Position numbers and translations under genes: made by a program. From positions 22,931,379-22,995,378 of the forward strand of contig OX235263.1 in assembly GCA_944472135.2 (NCBI GenBank): 64,000 bases of DNA. Direction: 5' to 3'. The notes beneath the pieces are model-generated. The model ran no database searches. It was not told the DNA's origin and saw nothing but the letters and a program-made list of their open reading frames with translations. Source of the stretch: Trichobilharzia regenti (lineage: Eukaryota > Platyhelminthes > Trematoda > Strigeidida > Schistosomatidae). Positions 11,246 through 22,504 of the stretch are shown here, piece after piece (positions within the stretch are counted from its first letter, which is position 1; each line of letters starts with the position of its first letter).

Positions 11246-11392
11246 AAGCTCTCGAGTGGAACCCGAAATGAAAGCGGTGAGTTGGTCGTCAGAGCTAGAG
11301 TGACTTGGAGGAGGTCATGTGAAGAGGAGATGAAAGCATGTGGGCAGACTTGGAGCGGGGTGAAAAAGTTGGCAGGAAAGCGAACGCAATGG

Positions 11393-11645
11393 ACACATGC
11401 TTACAACATCCCGATGTAATCAGCTCCACAATAGAGCGTGTGAATGAGTATATGCATAAAGAGGTGAACAGAGGCGGTAGTTCACCATTGACGCATTGTC
11501 GAATCATATCTCGGCTGGTAAATACTAAATACAAGTCAGTTGCATAGAAACAGCGTTTAACACATTTAGATAAATGACTTTTAATGACTTCAGGAACACT
11601 GTCATCTTTAAATGCCAAACAGCTATGCTTATGACAACTCATCCC
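11393..11645 (-). pseudogene. PLE linker and GIY-YIG start
   Basis: Reverse-strand reading gives LAFKDDSVPEVIKSHLSKCV, YLVFTSRDMIRQCVNGELP and then SLCIYSFTRS followed by IVELITSGCCKHV. This is the same order as the PLE at 47.5-48.1 kb (LVFTSRNMIRQC, YSFTCSFGANYIGH), so it is the join between RT and endonuclease. The G and YIG residues are eroded. It abuts the deleted RTE copy; the long reverse frame that spans both is a chance fusion. Confidence 0.75.
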
Positions 11646-11860
11646 TTTTGTTACTACCCTCTGTCGTGAAACATTGTATATAAATAAGACTGTGCAGGTA
11701 AAGAAAAGAACTTCTTCTCTTAACTAATTGTTTTGTCCTTTTCATTAATTCCTGGATGGGGATCATTCGTGAATGGGCATTATCCAATTTGCTTTTATTC
11801 GTCACAAACTGACTGTTCTCTAATTATGGTAACATACAAATGCATCATATAGTGTGCTTG

Positions 11861-12100
11861 TACTTCGGTGGCAGAGCTGCAGAATTTTCCTCAACCACGC
11901 CTCGTGTGATTCGGGTTCGATCCCCAGCTGTCGCACTCCTTTACCTTGCTGAGTCAGTAATAAGACTGGTAAAGAGGGAAGGTTGGGCATGAGGCTAGTA
12001 ACCCCATCCCGTAAAAATTAAACACCACCATTGCTAATGAAACTTCAAGCGTCTAGCTTGAAACCCTATGTAGTTCCACTGGGAACGTAAAGGTTTAAAC
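11861..12100 (+). mobile_element. SINE-B
   Basis: The head is CGGTGGCAGAGCTGCAG (A-box region), with GGGTTCGATCCCCAG as B box at about 11920-11933. Then follow TCCTTTACCTTGCTGAGTCA, a body with GAGGCTAGTAACCCCATCC, and the tail CCCTATGTAGTTCCACTGGG with AACGTAAAGG. An A/T-rich tail follows. A moderately diverged but full-length copy. Confidence 0.9.
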
Positions 12101-12329
12101 ATTTTTTTAAATAATTTTTTTAAAAATAACAGTGTTTATGAACCCAAATAAAATCGGTTTGTCTTCTCCTGGAACTATAGGTCTTCTGAATTTCGCGTTT
12201 ACATTATTGTAGATTTCATCTATATGAATAAAAAGTCATTTCCGTCTCAAAGAAGTTTTCAATACACCGCATATCAAAAATCAACTTGAAACTAACACAA
12301 ATGTAAAATTTCGACACTCTGGTCTTATG
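12101..12329. other. No gene seen
   Basis: AT-rich stretch with poly-T and poly-A patches directly after the SINE-B tail. Nothing recognised. Confidence 0.4.
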
Positions 12330-12520
12330 TCATTTTATATTATTTCATTTATCGAATACATCACACTCAGTAAAACAGTACTGTTTATTGCATGGCATGT
12401 AGAACACAACCTATTCCTTATAAGCTTATCAGCTTTAACTGTCACAACTTCAGAACTCGACTTTTCTAGATCTTTCCAGATGTCCGGGACAGTTCTGTTA
12501 GCTATTCCTATTACACGGCT
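12330..12520 (-). mobile_element. PLE long C-terminal tail fragment
   Basis: The forward sequence GTAAAACAGTACTG...GTAGAACACAAC...CAGAACTCGAC aligns with 4030-4120 (GAAACAGTACTACTTACTGG, TTTAGAACACAATT, CACGACTTCGATACTTGAG). It is therefore the distal tail of the long-tail PLE type, in the same reverse orientation. Reverse translation gives KADKLIRNRLCSTC. Only this tail survives. Confidence 0.6.
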
Positions 12521-12734
12521 GATAGGATTATGAACAATAATTTGTCTTCAGAGCACCATTCAGTACATAATATTGTTTAGCTTTGTGAAATATTCGACCA
12601 ACAAACAGAAGTCGTAATCAGTAGGGTACAGAAGGTCAGCGATAAGGACAAATATTCGCCGAAGGCATTGTCTTATCGTCACGCTATGTCGTGAATTGGC
12701 AGGAATTGAAGTTCATGCACTGCCCGTTAAGTTG

Positions 12735-12955
12735 GATCAAAGGGGCTGAATGGTCTACGAGCTAACTCTCCGTGTAACCAGAAGGTCCTTGGTTCGAACC
12801 CTGGCTGTGGGTGCTTACTGCTGAATAAGGGTCCCAAGCACTGGGACGAAACAGCTGTTCATTACTCCATGGTTTTCTAGTGATGCCCTAACCGATATCC
12901 TCGCATGATGGAATCCTGTAACCAATCAATCAAATCCCTAGAAACCAACACTTAA
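12735..12955 (+). mobile_element. RZ hammerhead repeat, copy 1
   Basis: A member of the RZ family defined here. It has the A-box-like GGCTGAATGGTCTACGAGC, the B box GGTTCGAACCC at 12791-12801, the hammerhead region at 12814-12866, then the 3' part GATGCCCTAACCGATATCC and the tail CCTGTAACCAATCAATCAAA. The 5' third of the full monomer is missing. Confidence 0.8.
12814..12866 (+). ncRNA. Hammerhead ribozyme, near-consensus
   Basis: The core reads CTGAATA where CTGANGA is required. A 5-bp stem II GTCCC/GGGAC encloses AAGCACT. It is followed by GAAA and the self-complementary stem III segment ACAGCTGT, then TC ahead of ATTAC. The GAAA box and stems II and III are intact. The CTGANGA box and stem I are changed, so activity is unlikely in this copy. 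Confidence 0.6.
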
Positions 12956-13360
12956 AAAACAGATAGACATGGAATTATCCCGAAATTTATCCAACAAGTA
13001 ATCCAAGTTTATTCACATGATATAAAAACTATTTGATTTAATTTCTAACTAATTACATCGCTTCATGAAATCCCTTTTAATATCAAACTACTCAGTATCT
13101 GAGTTAAAAGTAGCTATTACAAAAGAGGTGCACATCTTTCTATGAGAGTGGTATGCTAAATAACCTTGGGAAATACTTTTCTTTGTACTTTCCATTACAT
13201 ACATCTAGACAGACTGCATTTGAATAAGGTTACAGCTGTTTAAAAATAATTTGAGATCAAGTTTCTGTGCTTTCAGTTAGAAGGCTCTAATTGGTTAGCT
13301 AGTCAGTTTCCTCCTACGAATCCATGGAGCAATCCACAATTAGTATTAATCGTCCCTGTT
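12956..13360. other. No gene seen
   Basis: AT-rich sequence between an RZ copy and an RTE remnant. No repeat or coding motif recognised. Confidence 0.35.
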
Positions 13361-13364
13361 ACTC

Positions 13365-13980
13365 TGAAAGAAACATAGGGCTTCAGCAGCATACCTCCAT
13401 TACACTTTCTTGTCTGTTGTCTTTCTAAATTGGTTCCACTACTGCCCATGGGAAATCATTTTCTCTTCCCTTGATCCCCTCTATAGTATCCTTGGACCCA
13501 CCTCCGACTCATTGTTTCCCATTCTGGTTCCACTGGACAGCCTAACGTGTAATATGACTTGATTATCTCGACAGTATACCTTCAGTCTATTTTTTCCTGC
13601 ATGTTTTCTGGAGAATATGGTGTTGACTGATTCACCACCAGACCTATTTGTTGTTTGTTCTTTCTGGCCGTTGAAGACATTTATCTATAAAAGTCTGCAC
13701 TATCCTATTTTCCGAGACACCTGCAGTAAGTTTTTCAACCGTGCAGAGGCACATTCAAGAAAAGTTCCGATTTTTTATTAAGCTGATTGGTGCACATCTC
13801 CATACTGATTTCGGAGTAAAGTACGCCTGTTTTACTTCAGTGATTCGATCCTGGCTGACTGTGAAATTCTCATTCTATGCTGACTGTAGCTAAGAGGATG
13901 ATGTCCAGGTAACTAAAAGACAACTTCCTCTATTTTCTTATAGATCTTCGACTCTGTGAGACATTAGACAAAAATTATGA
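13365..13980 (-). mobile_element. Diverged RTE 3' region
   Basis: Forward sequence GAAACATAGGGCTTCAGCAG is the complement of the RTE/SINE-B tail. Downstream blocks such as CATTCTGGTTCCACTGGAC, CCTGCATGTTTTCTGG and CTTTCTGGCCGTTGAAG line up with the RTE copies at 8.4 and 58.4 kb. The segment to 13980 (AGATCTTCGACTCTGTGAG) resembles the FADD-side region seen at 22.7-23.1 kb. It is heavily mutated; limits are approximate. Confidence 0.6.
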
Positions 13981-14214
13981 GAGAATTAATTAGGATAATA
14001 AACCCACATGGATGTTTATATGTTGTCGCATCTTTTCCTGCTAAAATGCTACCACTAGAAAGTGAGTGAAACAAAGTTCAACGATATACAAACATTTCAT
14101 GATATTCCCGCAGCAATTATCCTAGAACTAAATATTAAGTAACCCGGTCAGCAGAAATTCCCAGTAAACAAAGCTACCATAGTAACAATCATCTCGTCAA
14201 ATGAACTTCACATT

Positions 14215-14500
14215 ATGACCCCGAGAAGATAAGTAATTTAGAAAAAAGCTCAGAGACTGCATCGCATGCATTAACGCACAATCACACAAAAGGATGGTGA
14301 GACAGGGTTAAAATTCTAAGAAGTTATATAAATAGGTGAAGAGACAGAGAGAGATTGATCACTGAATCCCGCCTGGTTCATCGAGTCTACACCCAACACA
14401 ACACATGCAACAGAAATGATTCAATACAAATACCAAAGATAAGCATGGAAGATATTATTACCACCAGTCAGTCAGTCAAATCAGAGGAGGATAATAAATA
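14215..14500 (+). pseudogene. PLE long C-terminal tail, forward copy
   Basis: Forward translation gives SHALTHNHTKGW, a stop, DRVKILRSYINR, and then in another frame DRERLITESRLVHRVYTQHN followed by TCNRNDSIQIPK. This parallels HAITHNHTIGWDK, WRERLMSMEALF and NRNDSTPVPP of the reverse copy at 3.9-4.36 kb. The GIY-YIG part is missing. The THNH, W and RER residues that define this tail are kept. Confidence 0.65.
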
Positions 14501-15710
14501 ATCTTAAAATTCTATTTCGATTCAAGCACATCGTAACATTCCAACAAGTTACTTATTTTGACTATAAAACAATCGTTTTATTTCCCATCTAATTGTAATT
14601 GACCAGTAACACTCATAGTATTATTTCTGAATGTACATTATGCTATACTGATATTTTATTCAACTATCTAATCACTTCCACTCATGTATATAAAGGAATT
14701 AAAAAGTTGGATGACTACCTTGATATGATTATGAGTGGCAATAATTTGTACTCGAAATGTGGTCATCAGTTAGTATTACTGTATAACAACACTGTGTAAC
14801 AGTTTATCAAAATAAAATCTTATCCATAATAGAGTTATACTCTACCACAGTGTCCAAGTTTTATACTTATATCAATAATACAAGAGATCAGTGTTATGCA
14901 ATGCTGTAATCATAAAAGAATCATGCATTCTATACTGCACACTATCGCGTAGATTTTGCACTCTGTCAAAATACTTACTAACACACACACACACACACAC
15001 CCTACTAATCGTAGTATTAAATCAAATTTTAAAATACTTTCTGGAGTCTGTTAGTACTTTGCCCACTTATTATAATTCCTGACTTTCTATGCCATATGAC
15101 ATAAGCATAAGCAAATGTTTGGAGGGGAAAAATTCACACTAATAAAATAGTAACTGCCTGATAATTCGGTGTACGAATAGAGTGACCTTATCTAATAAAG
15201 ACTTATTTTTTTTATGTGTTTACCCTTGCCGTTTTGAAAACAAATAAATATCCTTTCTTACATTGGAAGCATTTATAAAAGTTATGTAATACTCACAAAT
15301 TATATTGTAAGTAATTAAAAATGATATAAGGATGGTCATAAAAAATAAACAGGCTGACTTAGTTTCATTTTTATTACTTGAAGATTACTATTATTCTTAT
15401 TAGGCTTCTTTTTGTGTGCAAAAAATGACCTCTTCACAATCAGTAGAGGTCATCTACAGTGTTCATAATATAGTCTGCTGTTTCGTGTAAATGCGATTAG
15501 GCAAACCGATATGAAATAAAAAGATTTTATTGTTTCAAAATACATGTTAAATTATTTTCAAGTTTTGAAGTTCACTAGTGTTATCCATAGTTTTGAAGAT
15601 GTGAAGTACAGTTTAAAGTGTTAGATACTTGAGGACAATTGACAAGAAGCCCTGCTTGACCTAAATTTCATGATTGTTGCTACTCATCAGTAAGGAACTC
15701 ATGGTTACAG
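14501..15710. other. No gene seen; CA microsatellite
   Basis: Two short frames (14599-14799, 14891-15082) lack recognisable similarity. A CA run sits at about 14981-15000. Otherwise AT-rich unique-looking sequence. Confidence 0.4.
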
Positions 15711-15950
15711 TGCCTCGGTAGTACAGTGGTAGAATGCTCACTGAACACGCATGTGGTCCGAGGTTCGATCCCGGACAGATGCACTCCTTTACCTCCCTGA
15801 GTCAGTTATAAGACTGGTAAAGAGGGAAGATTGGACATGAGACTAGCAACCCTATCCCGTCAAAAATAAACACCACCAGTGCTACTGAAACTTCAAGCAT
15901 CTAACTTGAAGCCCTATGTTGTTCCACTAGGAACGTAAAGGAATAAAACA
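15711..15950 (+). mobile_element. SINE-B
   Basis: Full-length copy. Head TGCCTCGGTAGTACAGTGG (A box), B box GAGGTTCGATCCCGG at 15761-15775, TCCTTTACCTCCCTGAGTCA, body GACTAGCAACCCTATCCCG and CTACTGAAACTTCAAGC, tail GAAGCCCTATGTTGTTCCAC with AACGTAAAGGAATAAAA. The tail matches the RTE 3' end. Confidence 0.92.
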
Positions 15951-15959
15951 ACAAATGAA

Positions 15960-16205
15960 AATATTTGGTCCCAGGATTTCTTCATGAGCTGACATCGGTT
16001 AGAGAACCATCGGAAGGCTATTTGGGAGTATTGGACAGTTGTTACGTCCTAGTGCTTGGGACTCTTATTAAGCAGCACGTACTCATCGCTAGGGTTCTAA
16101 CCAAGGACATTTTGGTTACAAGGTGAGCTAACTCGTAGACCATTAAACTCACAATGAAATCCTGTAACCAATCAATGAAATCCCTTCAAACCAATACTTG
16201 TAAAC
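15960..16205 (-). mobile_element. RZ hammerhead repeat, copy 2, with inverted tail
   Basis: The reverse-oriented part at 15975-16150 has CATCGGTTAGAGAACC, a hammerhead zone (reverse strand: CTTAATAAGAGTCCC, GGACGTAAC) and a degenerate B-box region. The core is broken in both boxes. From 16151 a forward-oriented RZ tail follows (AATCCTGTAACCAATCAATG), so the locus is a partial head-to-head pair. Confidence 0.7.
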
Positions 16206-16990
16206 TTATTATTATCATCGTTTTTGACTAGTTTCTAAAAGAGACGAAGACTCATCCAACTTTATTGAATATGACCATGATTATACCTTAACGCAAGTAA
16301 CACTTTCCTACGAAATCCTTATACGAATAACTTCCGTTTTTTCTCTCTCGTCAGATAGATGATTTCCTAACCGCCTTAAAACAATTCATTGTGTTTATTC
16401 TCATAAAATCTTATTCTTCCAGTGATAGACTAATGATAGACTTTCAATAATATCAGTTGCATAGATTTCCCAAGGTTTCTTTTAGACTGATGCATAACAA
16501 TTCCAAGTTTAGAGACATGATACTAGTTAGTGACTGACTTTTGTGTTAACCATGGGATAATTTCGTCTAGTTTTTTCGTTTCCCATTTTTCTTCTGATGC
16601 TTGTAATAAGAGATGCATACAGATGTTGCCTTAATCACTCAGTGAAGACCACCATGGTATTTATTAGTAGTATTAATCATAAAATTGAAATCATAATAAT
16701 AACACAGTTAGCATTTGTATTGTATTACAATTGAAAAAAATGAAACATTTATGAATTCGCTGATTAATTAATGTGTTTTTGCGTGTGCATGTAACAATAC
16801 TCTTTCGATTTTAGGGAATAAATACAAACATTGTAGATAGAAAAGAGAACATTCCAAACAAATCGATTACCTCCTTATTTTCACGGTAAATTTAGGAGAA
16901 TGAACAAACAGTGGCGCTGAAATAAGACAGTCAGTCTGTGAACTGAATAATGCAAGTTTAGTGATCGAAAGAAAAAATTGATCTCTACCT
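16206..16990. other. No gene seen
   Basis: AT-rich sequence leading into the TCTA array. No recognisable repeat or coding region. Confidence 0.4.
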
Positions 16991-16994
16991 TATC

Positions 16995-18026
<1,032 letters not shown>

Positions 18027-18278
18027 TTTTACTCACGGTACACATGGGTATAATAAATGAAGTCAAGAAATAAATAATATGTACCGGGCAGCACGAAATC
18101 AAATGTGGTGCCACCTATCAGTTAGTTTCAGTAATTCGTCTGATGAGCAAATTATACATGCGTCGAACAAGCACTTATCAACTTTTAGAAAGTAAGAATT
18201 CATGTTCTTTGTTCACGTGAATAAAGGACAAATTATTGAAGAAAGTATAACTGTATATTATAAGTTGTCATCTGAACA

Positions 18279-18517
18279 TGCGTGGGTGGTTCAGTGGTAG
18301 AACGCTCGTCAAACACTCAACTGGTTCAAGGATCAGTACTCGATCTCGACGCACTTCTAAACCTCTCTAATCTGGTAGTAAGGTCAATAAAGAGAGAAGG
18401 TTGGGCTCGAGTTTAGCAAGCCATCCAGCAAAAATAAAAACCCCCAGGTACCGAAGCATTAAAGCTATGGCCGGAAGCCCTATGTTCCACTGGAAACGTA
18501 AAGGAATAAAATAATAA
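18279..18517 (+). mobile_element. SINE-B, diverged
   Basis: Head TGCGTGGGTGGTTCAGTGG with a good A box. The B-box area carries a short extra segment (GATCAGTACTCGATCTCG), so it is damaged. Body and tail are conserved (GGAAGCCCTATGTTCCACTG, AACGTAAAGGAATAAAA). Confidence 0.85.
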
Positions 18518-18969
18518 TCTGTATGTGAAATAAGTCTCAGGTGAGTGAGAGTGTTCAGTACAACTTATATTTCCTGCTGACAGACGGCAAAGATTATAAT
18601 AAATAACAGCGTTGATATTCTGTGTTCTGAAGTACTGTGATAGTACACATTTGTAAATGTTCTACACATTGTCAAGTTTGGTAACAATAATCATTCAACC
18701 AGTCTAATGATGAATGCTTTTTTCAGTTGACTGGAGAATACCACTTGCAGAATTGTCTAATGCTTAGGTTCAAAGCAACAATGACCCCATAATACACAAA
18801 AATCCCTATTCTTCATATTTAATAACTTACTATAGATGTAAGATAACTGGGAATATATGATAATGTCTTTGTTACCAAAAGTACTTCTCATACAATGTGG
18901 GATTTACAGCATATAATATAATACAGTATTGAATCTATTTTTCTTTTTACATTACGCAGTATTATCATT

Positions 18970-19265
18970 ATTATTCCCTTGGGTTCCGAGTGGGACATAG
19001 GGCTTCAGCAGCACATCTCCACTTTGTCCTGTTTTCTGCAATCTTCTTTAAATGGCCCTACGATTGCTCATAGGCTCTCATCTCCTGCTCACATGATCTG
19101 CTCAGTGTCCCCTTCGAACGCCTACCCAAATCATTGTTTCCCTTTGAGATCCCACTTGGGCTACAGTCTGGCGTGTGATGTCACCCGACCGTCTTCTCAG
19201 CGTATAGTCAATGCATCACCATTTTATTGTATAAAAATGGTTAGAGAGAACAAGTGTTGGCGATA
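18970..19265 (-). mobile_element. RTE LINE 3' end
   Basis: The tail complement TTCCCTTGGGTTCCGAGTGG and ACATAGGGCTTCAGCAGC, the CEEE region complement (CACATGATCTGCTCAGTGTC), and CTGGCGTGTGATGTCACC identify a reverse-oriented RTE 3' piece. The long forward frame over it is not a gene. It is truncated at about 19265. Confidence 0.8.
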
Positions 19266-19309
19266 AATCTTTGTCGGGTCCTAAAATTATAAATCCATTA
19301 ATTTAAGCA

Positions 19310-19693
19310 CACAATAGCCGGTTAATTTTCTATAGTTTGGTTTTTGAAGGTTAGTTATGTTTTTATGAGTTGATCACAGATTGATATCAGTTAGACAACT
19401 ATTGAAAACCGGGGAGTACTGGATAGCTATTGTTTCATCCTAGTCTGGGAATCATCGGAAGTACGCACCCACCGCCAGGGTTCGAACCCAGGACCTTCCG
19501 GTCACAAGTCAAGCTCGAATATTATTCAGCCTCTGGGACCCGATTCAATGGCTCATGAATTTTAACCTCTACCAATTCGTGATTCAGCGCGACCATTAAC
19601 CAATGTCGTCGGTGGAATATCCATCCTCAAACGTGGCATCCGGTTGGACCTCACTGATCACGAATTCTCACCAGAACTCCAGAAACCCTAACA
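19310..19693 (-). mobile_element. RZ hammerhead repeat, copy 3 (left arm of a pair)
   Basis: Nearly full-length and reverse oriented. It contains the 3' part (GATATCAGTTAGACAAC), a hammerhead at 19416-19464, a reverse B box GGGTTCGAACCC at 19479-19490, and the 5' region to 19693 (CACGAATTCTCACCAG). It is a mirror image of copy 4, giving a palindrome of about 770 bp. Confidence 0.85.
19416..19464 (-). ncRNA. Hammerhead ribozyme, mutated core
   Basis: Reverse strand: GTACTT, core CCGATGA (U4 changed to C against CTGATGA), stem II TTCC/GGAT with one mismatch, GAAA kept, then CAATAGCTATC and CAGTAC. Outer stem I can still form. The core change should abolish or strongly lower cleavage. Confidence 0.6.
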
Positions 19694-20090
19694 AACCAAA
19701 CTGTAGAAAATTAATCTGATGCTAGCTAGTGACTTGCTACAGTGTGGAGTTTCCTGTAGTTCTAGTGACAAGTCGTGACCAGTGAGGTCCATTCAGATGT
19801 CACGTGTGAAGATCGACGTCCCGCCGACGACATTGGTTAATGGTGGCACTAAATCACGAATTAGTAGAGGTTAAAATTCATGAGCCATTGAATCGGGTCC
19901 CAGTGACTGAATGGTATTCGAGCTTGCCTTGTGACCAGAAGGTTCTAGGTTCGAACCCTGGCAATGGGTGCGTACTTCCGATGATTCCCAAACTAGGATG
20001 AAACAGTAGCTCTCCAGTACTCCTTGATTTTCAATGGTTCTCTAACTGATATCAGTCTGTGATCAACTCGTAAAAAATAGCCAGTTAAGG
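19694..20090 (+). mobile_element. RZ hammerhead repeat, copy 4 (right arm of a pair)
   Basis: Forward full-length monomer. It starts GTAGAAAATTAATCTGATGC and has a 5' region including CACGAATTAGTAGAGG and CCATTGAATCGGGTCCCAG. The A-box-like GACTGAATGGTATTCGAGC, the B box GGTTCGAACCCTGG at 19948-19961 and the hammerhead at 19972-20020 follow. It ends with TCTCTAACTGATATCAG and the 3' end. It is the best template for the monomer layout together with the copy at 62.95 kb. Confidence 0.88.
19972..20020 (+). ncRNA. Hammerhead ribozyme, mutated core
   Basis: Contains GTACTT, CCGATGA, TTCCCAAACTAGGAT, GAAA, CAGTAGCTCTC and CAGTAC. It carries the same CCGATGA core change as its partner arm, so the two arms probably derive from one copy. 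The GAAA box and cleavage-side stem I are kept. Confidence 0.65.
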
Positions 20091-20241
20091 CAAATTAGAA
20101 TCATATCATAAATGCATTGTGGAACAGTTATAGGCTGGAACACAACACTAGGCAGTTGGTTGGGAATATGCATATTCAATAGGAACATGAGGTAAAACCA
20201 GACAAAATAATTTAACGTATATATATATATATATGTATATG

Positions 20242-20455
20242 TGCGTCGGTGGCACAACAGTATAGTGCTCGCCGACCATACAGGTGGTCCAGGGGTCGAT
20301 CCCTGGCCAACACACTCCTACGCCTCTTTAAGCCAGTAGTAAGACTGGTATAAAGGGAAAGTTGTGCATGAGGCTAGCCCCCCCCCCATTCTGTGAAAAT
20401 AATCACCACTGCCTCCAGCTTGAAGCCTTATTTTGATCGTAAAGGAATAAAAATT
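20242..20455 (+). mobile_element. SINE-B
   Basis: Head TGCGTCGGTGGCACAACAG, B-box region CAGGGGTCGATCCCTGG, TCCTACGCCTCTTTAAGCCA, body GAGGCTAGC followed by a C-run, and a shortened tail ending CGTAAAGGAATAAAAA. AT microsatellites flank both ends (20220-20234 and after 20460), as if it inserted into an AT run. Confidence 0.88.
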
Positions 20456-20800
20456 TATCTACACACATATATATATGGTCAACAAAAGTACAGGTTTCGA
20501 CGATATGTGAGACAATATGAGTACTGCAGAAAATAAATCAACGAATGGGATGCACTAGACGTAAGTTCAAGGATGAAAATAACAGTAATAACGGTAATGA
20601 TTGTGAAATAATAACGTTGATGTGGTGTCACCTTAAAAGTACTACTCGTGAACTACTAATAAATATCAAATAATAATGAATTTAATGAAGTGAAATGATC
20701 AGAATTGCGTAAACATGATAACAAGTTAGAATAAGTAAGAAAGGCATTACTTAAGCGTAAGATAATAGAAATCATAAGAAAGGTCATAAAGTCGTGATAG
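20456..20800. other. No gene seen
   Basis: AT-rich sequence beginning with a short TATATA run. Nothing recognised. Confidence 0.35.
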
Positions 20801-20804
20801 TCGG

Positions 20805-20880
20805 TTTTTGATGAGTTCGTCCGCGGAGTTTCTTGTTGTTAATTCTTTCTGGACATCTAGTCCTCAGCTATCGTTTTTGA
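20805..20880 (-). mobile_element. Short RTE fragment
   Basis: Forward TTTCTTGTTGTTAATTCTTT and CTGGACATCTAGTCCTCAG match the RTE region at 8587-8640 (TTTCTTGTTGGTGATTCTTT, CGGCCCAGCCATCTGATC). An isolated reverse-oriented scrap, separated from the 21.2 kb fragment. Confidence 0.5.
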
Positions 20881-21229
20881 TATAACTATAATTTTGGCAT
20901 TATTTGCTATTTAAAAGAATTAGTTCCTTTATTAAACTGTGGTAGTGTTATTAGAAGACCGAATTCATCTGAAAAGTGTGATATGTTCGTGGCGTACATT
21001 TCAAATAACAATCTGATAAACCCATTTACTTGTCAAATTAATTGACATGGAAAATGGAGGGTCAAATAAAATAGACAAAATAATAAGGACTCCGAGAATA
21101 AGAAGGACAATAATAATAGTGATTAACATTACTCATTGGTACCATAATCCGATAAGGATTACCATGGTAGGTTAGCAGTAATTATAAAAAATTGTAAAAG
21201 GTGTATACTAAAATACCCTGAGACGATTT
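20881..21229. other. No gene seen
   Basis: AT-rich, with AATAATAAT runs. Nothing recognised. Confidence 0.35.
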
Positions 21230-21510
21230 TTATCATTATTCCCTTGAGTTCCCAGTGGAACATAAGACTTCAACAACAAATCTCCACCTTCTTCTATTCT
21301 CTGCCATCCTCATCAGCAGTGTACACGGTTGCCGGTAATCTCTCATCTTTTCCAATTCACACGATCTCCTCCATGTCACCCTCTCACTGACAACTCACTC
21401 ATCACTTCCCATTGGGATTCTACTCCAGCAATGGCCTGCAATACGCATGATGTCCTCAATCTATGCCCGATCCGTCTTCATTTACTCCTACATATTTGTT
21501 GAGCGATCAG
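21230..21510 (-). mobile_element. RTE LINE 3' end
   Basis: Forward TTCCCTTGAGTTCCCAGTGG and AACATAAGACTTCAAC (tail complement), CACACGATCTCCTCCATGTC (CEEE region complement) and CAGCAATGGCCTGCAATACG identify a reverse-oriented RTE 3' piece. It is truncated near 21510 at TACATATTTGTTGAGCGATC. Confidence 0.8.
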
Positions 21511-22500
21511 CGATAGCTATCCACATAATTAAGCTATCTTTGCCTACCCTGTGTTCGTATTGTATTGCGCAAATACATCATATTTTTTTTGGATAAAAAC
21601 TCTATCTTCTAGTGGCGCACTCCAAAATTATTTACTGCGATAATATTTATAAATTTATAACTTTAGTGGTGAAAGATGTTAACGAAAACAATTGTTCGCT
21701 CAAATCATTCATGTTTTTAATGTCTGGTAGGAATTTTTCAATTGAATACATATTGAAAATGTTTATAAATCAAAAAAAATGCCTCATAGTAGAGAAAAAC
21801 TTCGCATAAAAATGGATTCTTCATTGTCTGAAGAGAAATGAAGTGGATAGAAAGAATCTGACCCAGAGACAATACCCCCCCCCTCCTGCTACAAAGTTAC
21901 AGTATCAACAACACTAATGTGATAAGAAGCCTTTTTTTATTATCTAAACATATGCTGCATTTATGCCTCGCATACTTATCATTTCTAGCTGTCTGCATGT
22001 ATCTGTTGTATTTATCCATCGCCCCGTTTAGATAAATTCTGACCAAGTTACCATATGTGATCTGAAGCTATTTTGTAAATTCTGGTTTGTTATTACATTT
22101 AGAACATTGTTAGCGTAACACAATGAAACATTAACAAAAACAACTTTGTTTCTATTAACATTTTGCTGAGAAATTCAAATTTTTAGTAGGGTTAAATGTC
22201 TAGTAGCCTAACTTATTAAACCGTTGAATCTTGATACGAACATGTTACTCGAGTTTATCGGGGGAAAATAACTGTGTATGAACTCTGAATTTGGTTTGAT
22301 TATCTGTGACTGTCTGAGTTTGATCATAGAACTTGGCACAGATATGCAGAAGTGCATTTCACCACATTCCATGTATCATATAAAGATAGACGAAGGGGAG
22401 AAGAATGAGATTCAAATGCATCTGTGCCACTGAAAACGATTTTCAGCCCTATAACCAGTAGTATCCTGTCAATGGTTAGCCATAACTCTACTGCTCAACG
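21511..22500. other. No gene seen
   Basis: AT-rich. A 65-codon forward frame at 21612-21809 has no recognisable motif. A C-run lies at about 21878-21889. No repeat family identified. Confidence 0.4.
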
Positions 22501-22504
22501 AAGT

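Larger units (their letters stand above)
9045..11392 (+). mobile_element. Most complete RTE LINE copy, internally deleted
   Basis: This contains an apurinic-like endonuclease (9105-10030, split by a SINE-A), a charged linker (10030-10560), an RT domain (10560-11245) and the C-terminal tail (11285-11392). The RT palm after motif A and the thumb are missing: sequence passes from the YDNAAC segment at 11220 into the VTWRRSCEEEMKACGQTW tail. The 3' end is cut off by a PLE fragment at about 11392, before the usual tail and AAT repeat. Many frameshifts and stops show it is dead. The segment at 9050-9090 resembles the SINE-B body. Confidence 0.85.

Noticed and set aside
11295..11642. 115-codon reverse frame as a single protein
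   Set aside because: The first part is PLE linker and the rest is the antisense of an RTE C-terminus.
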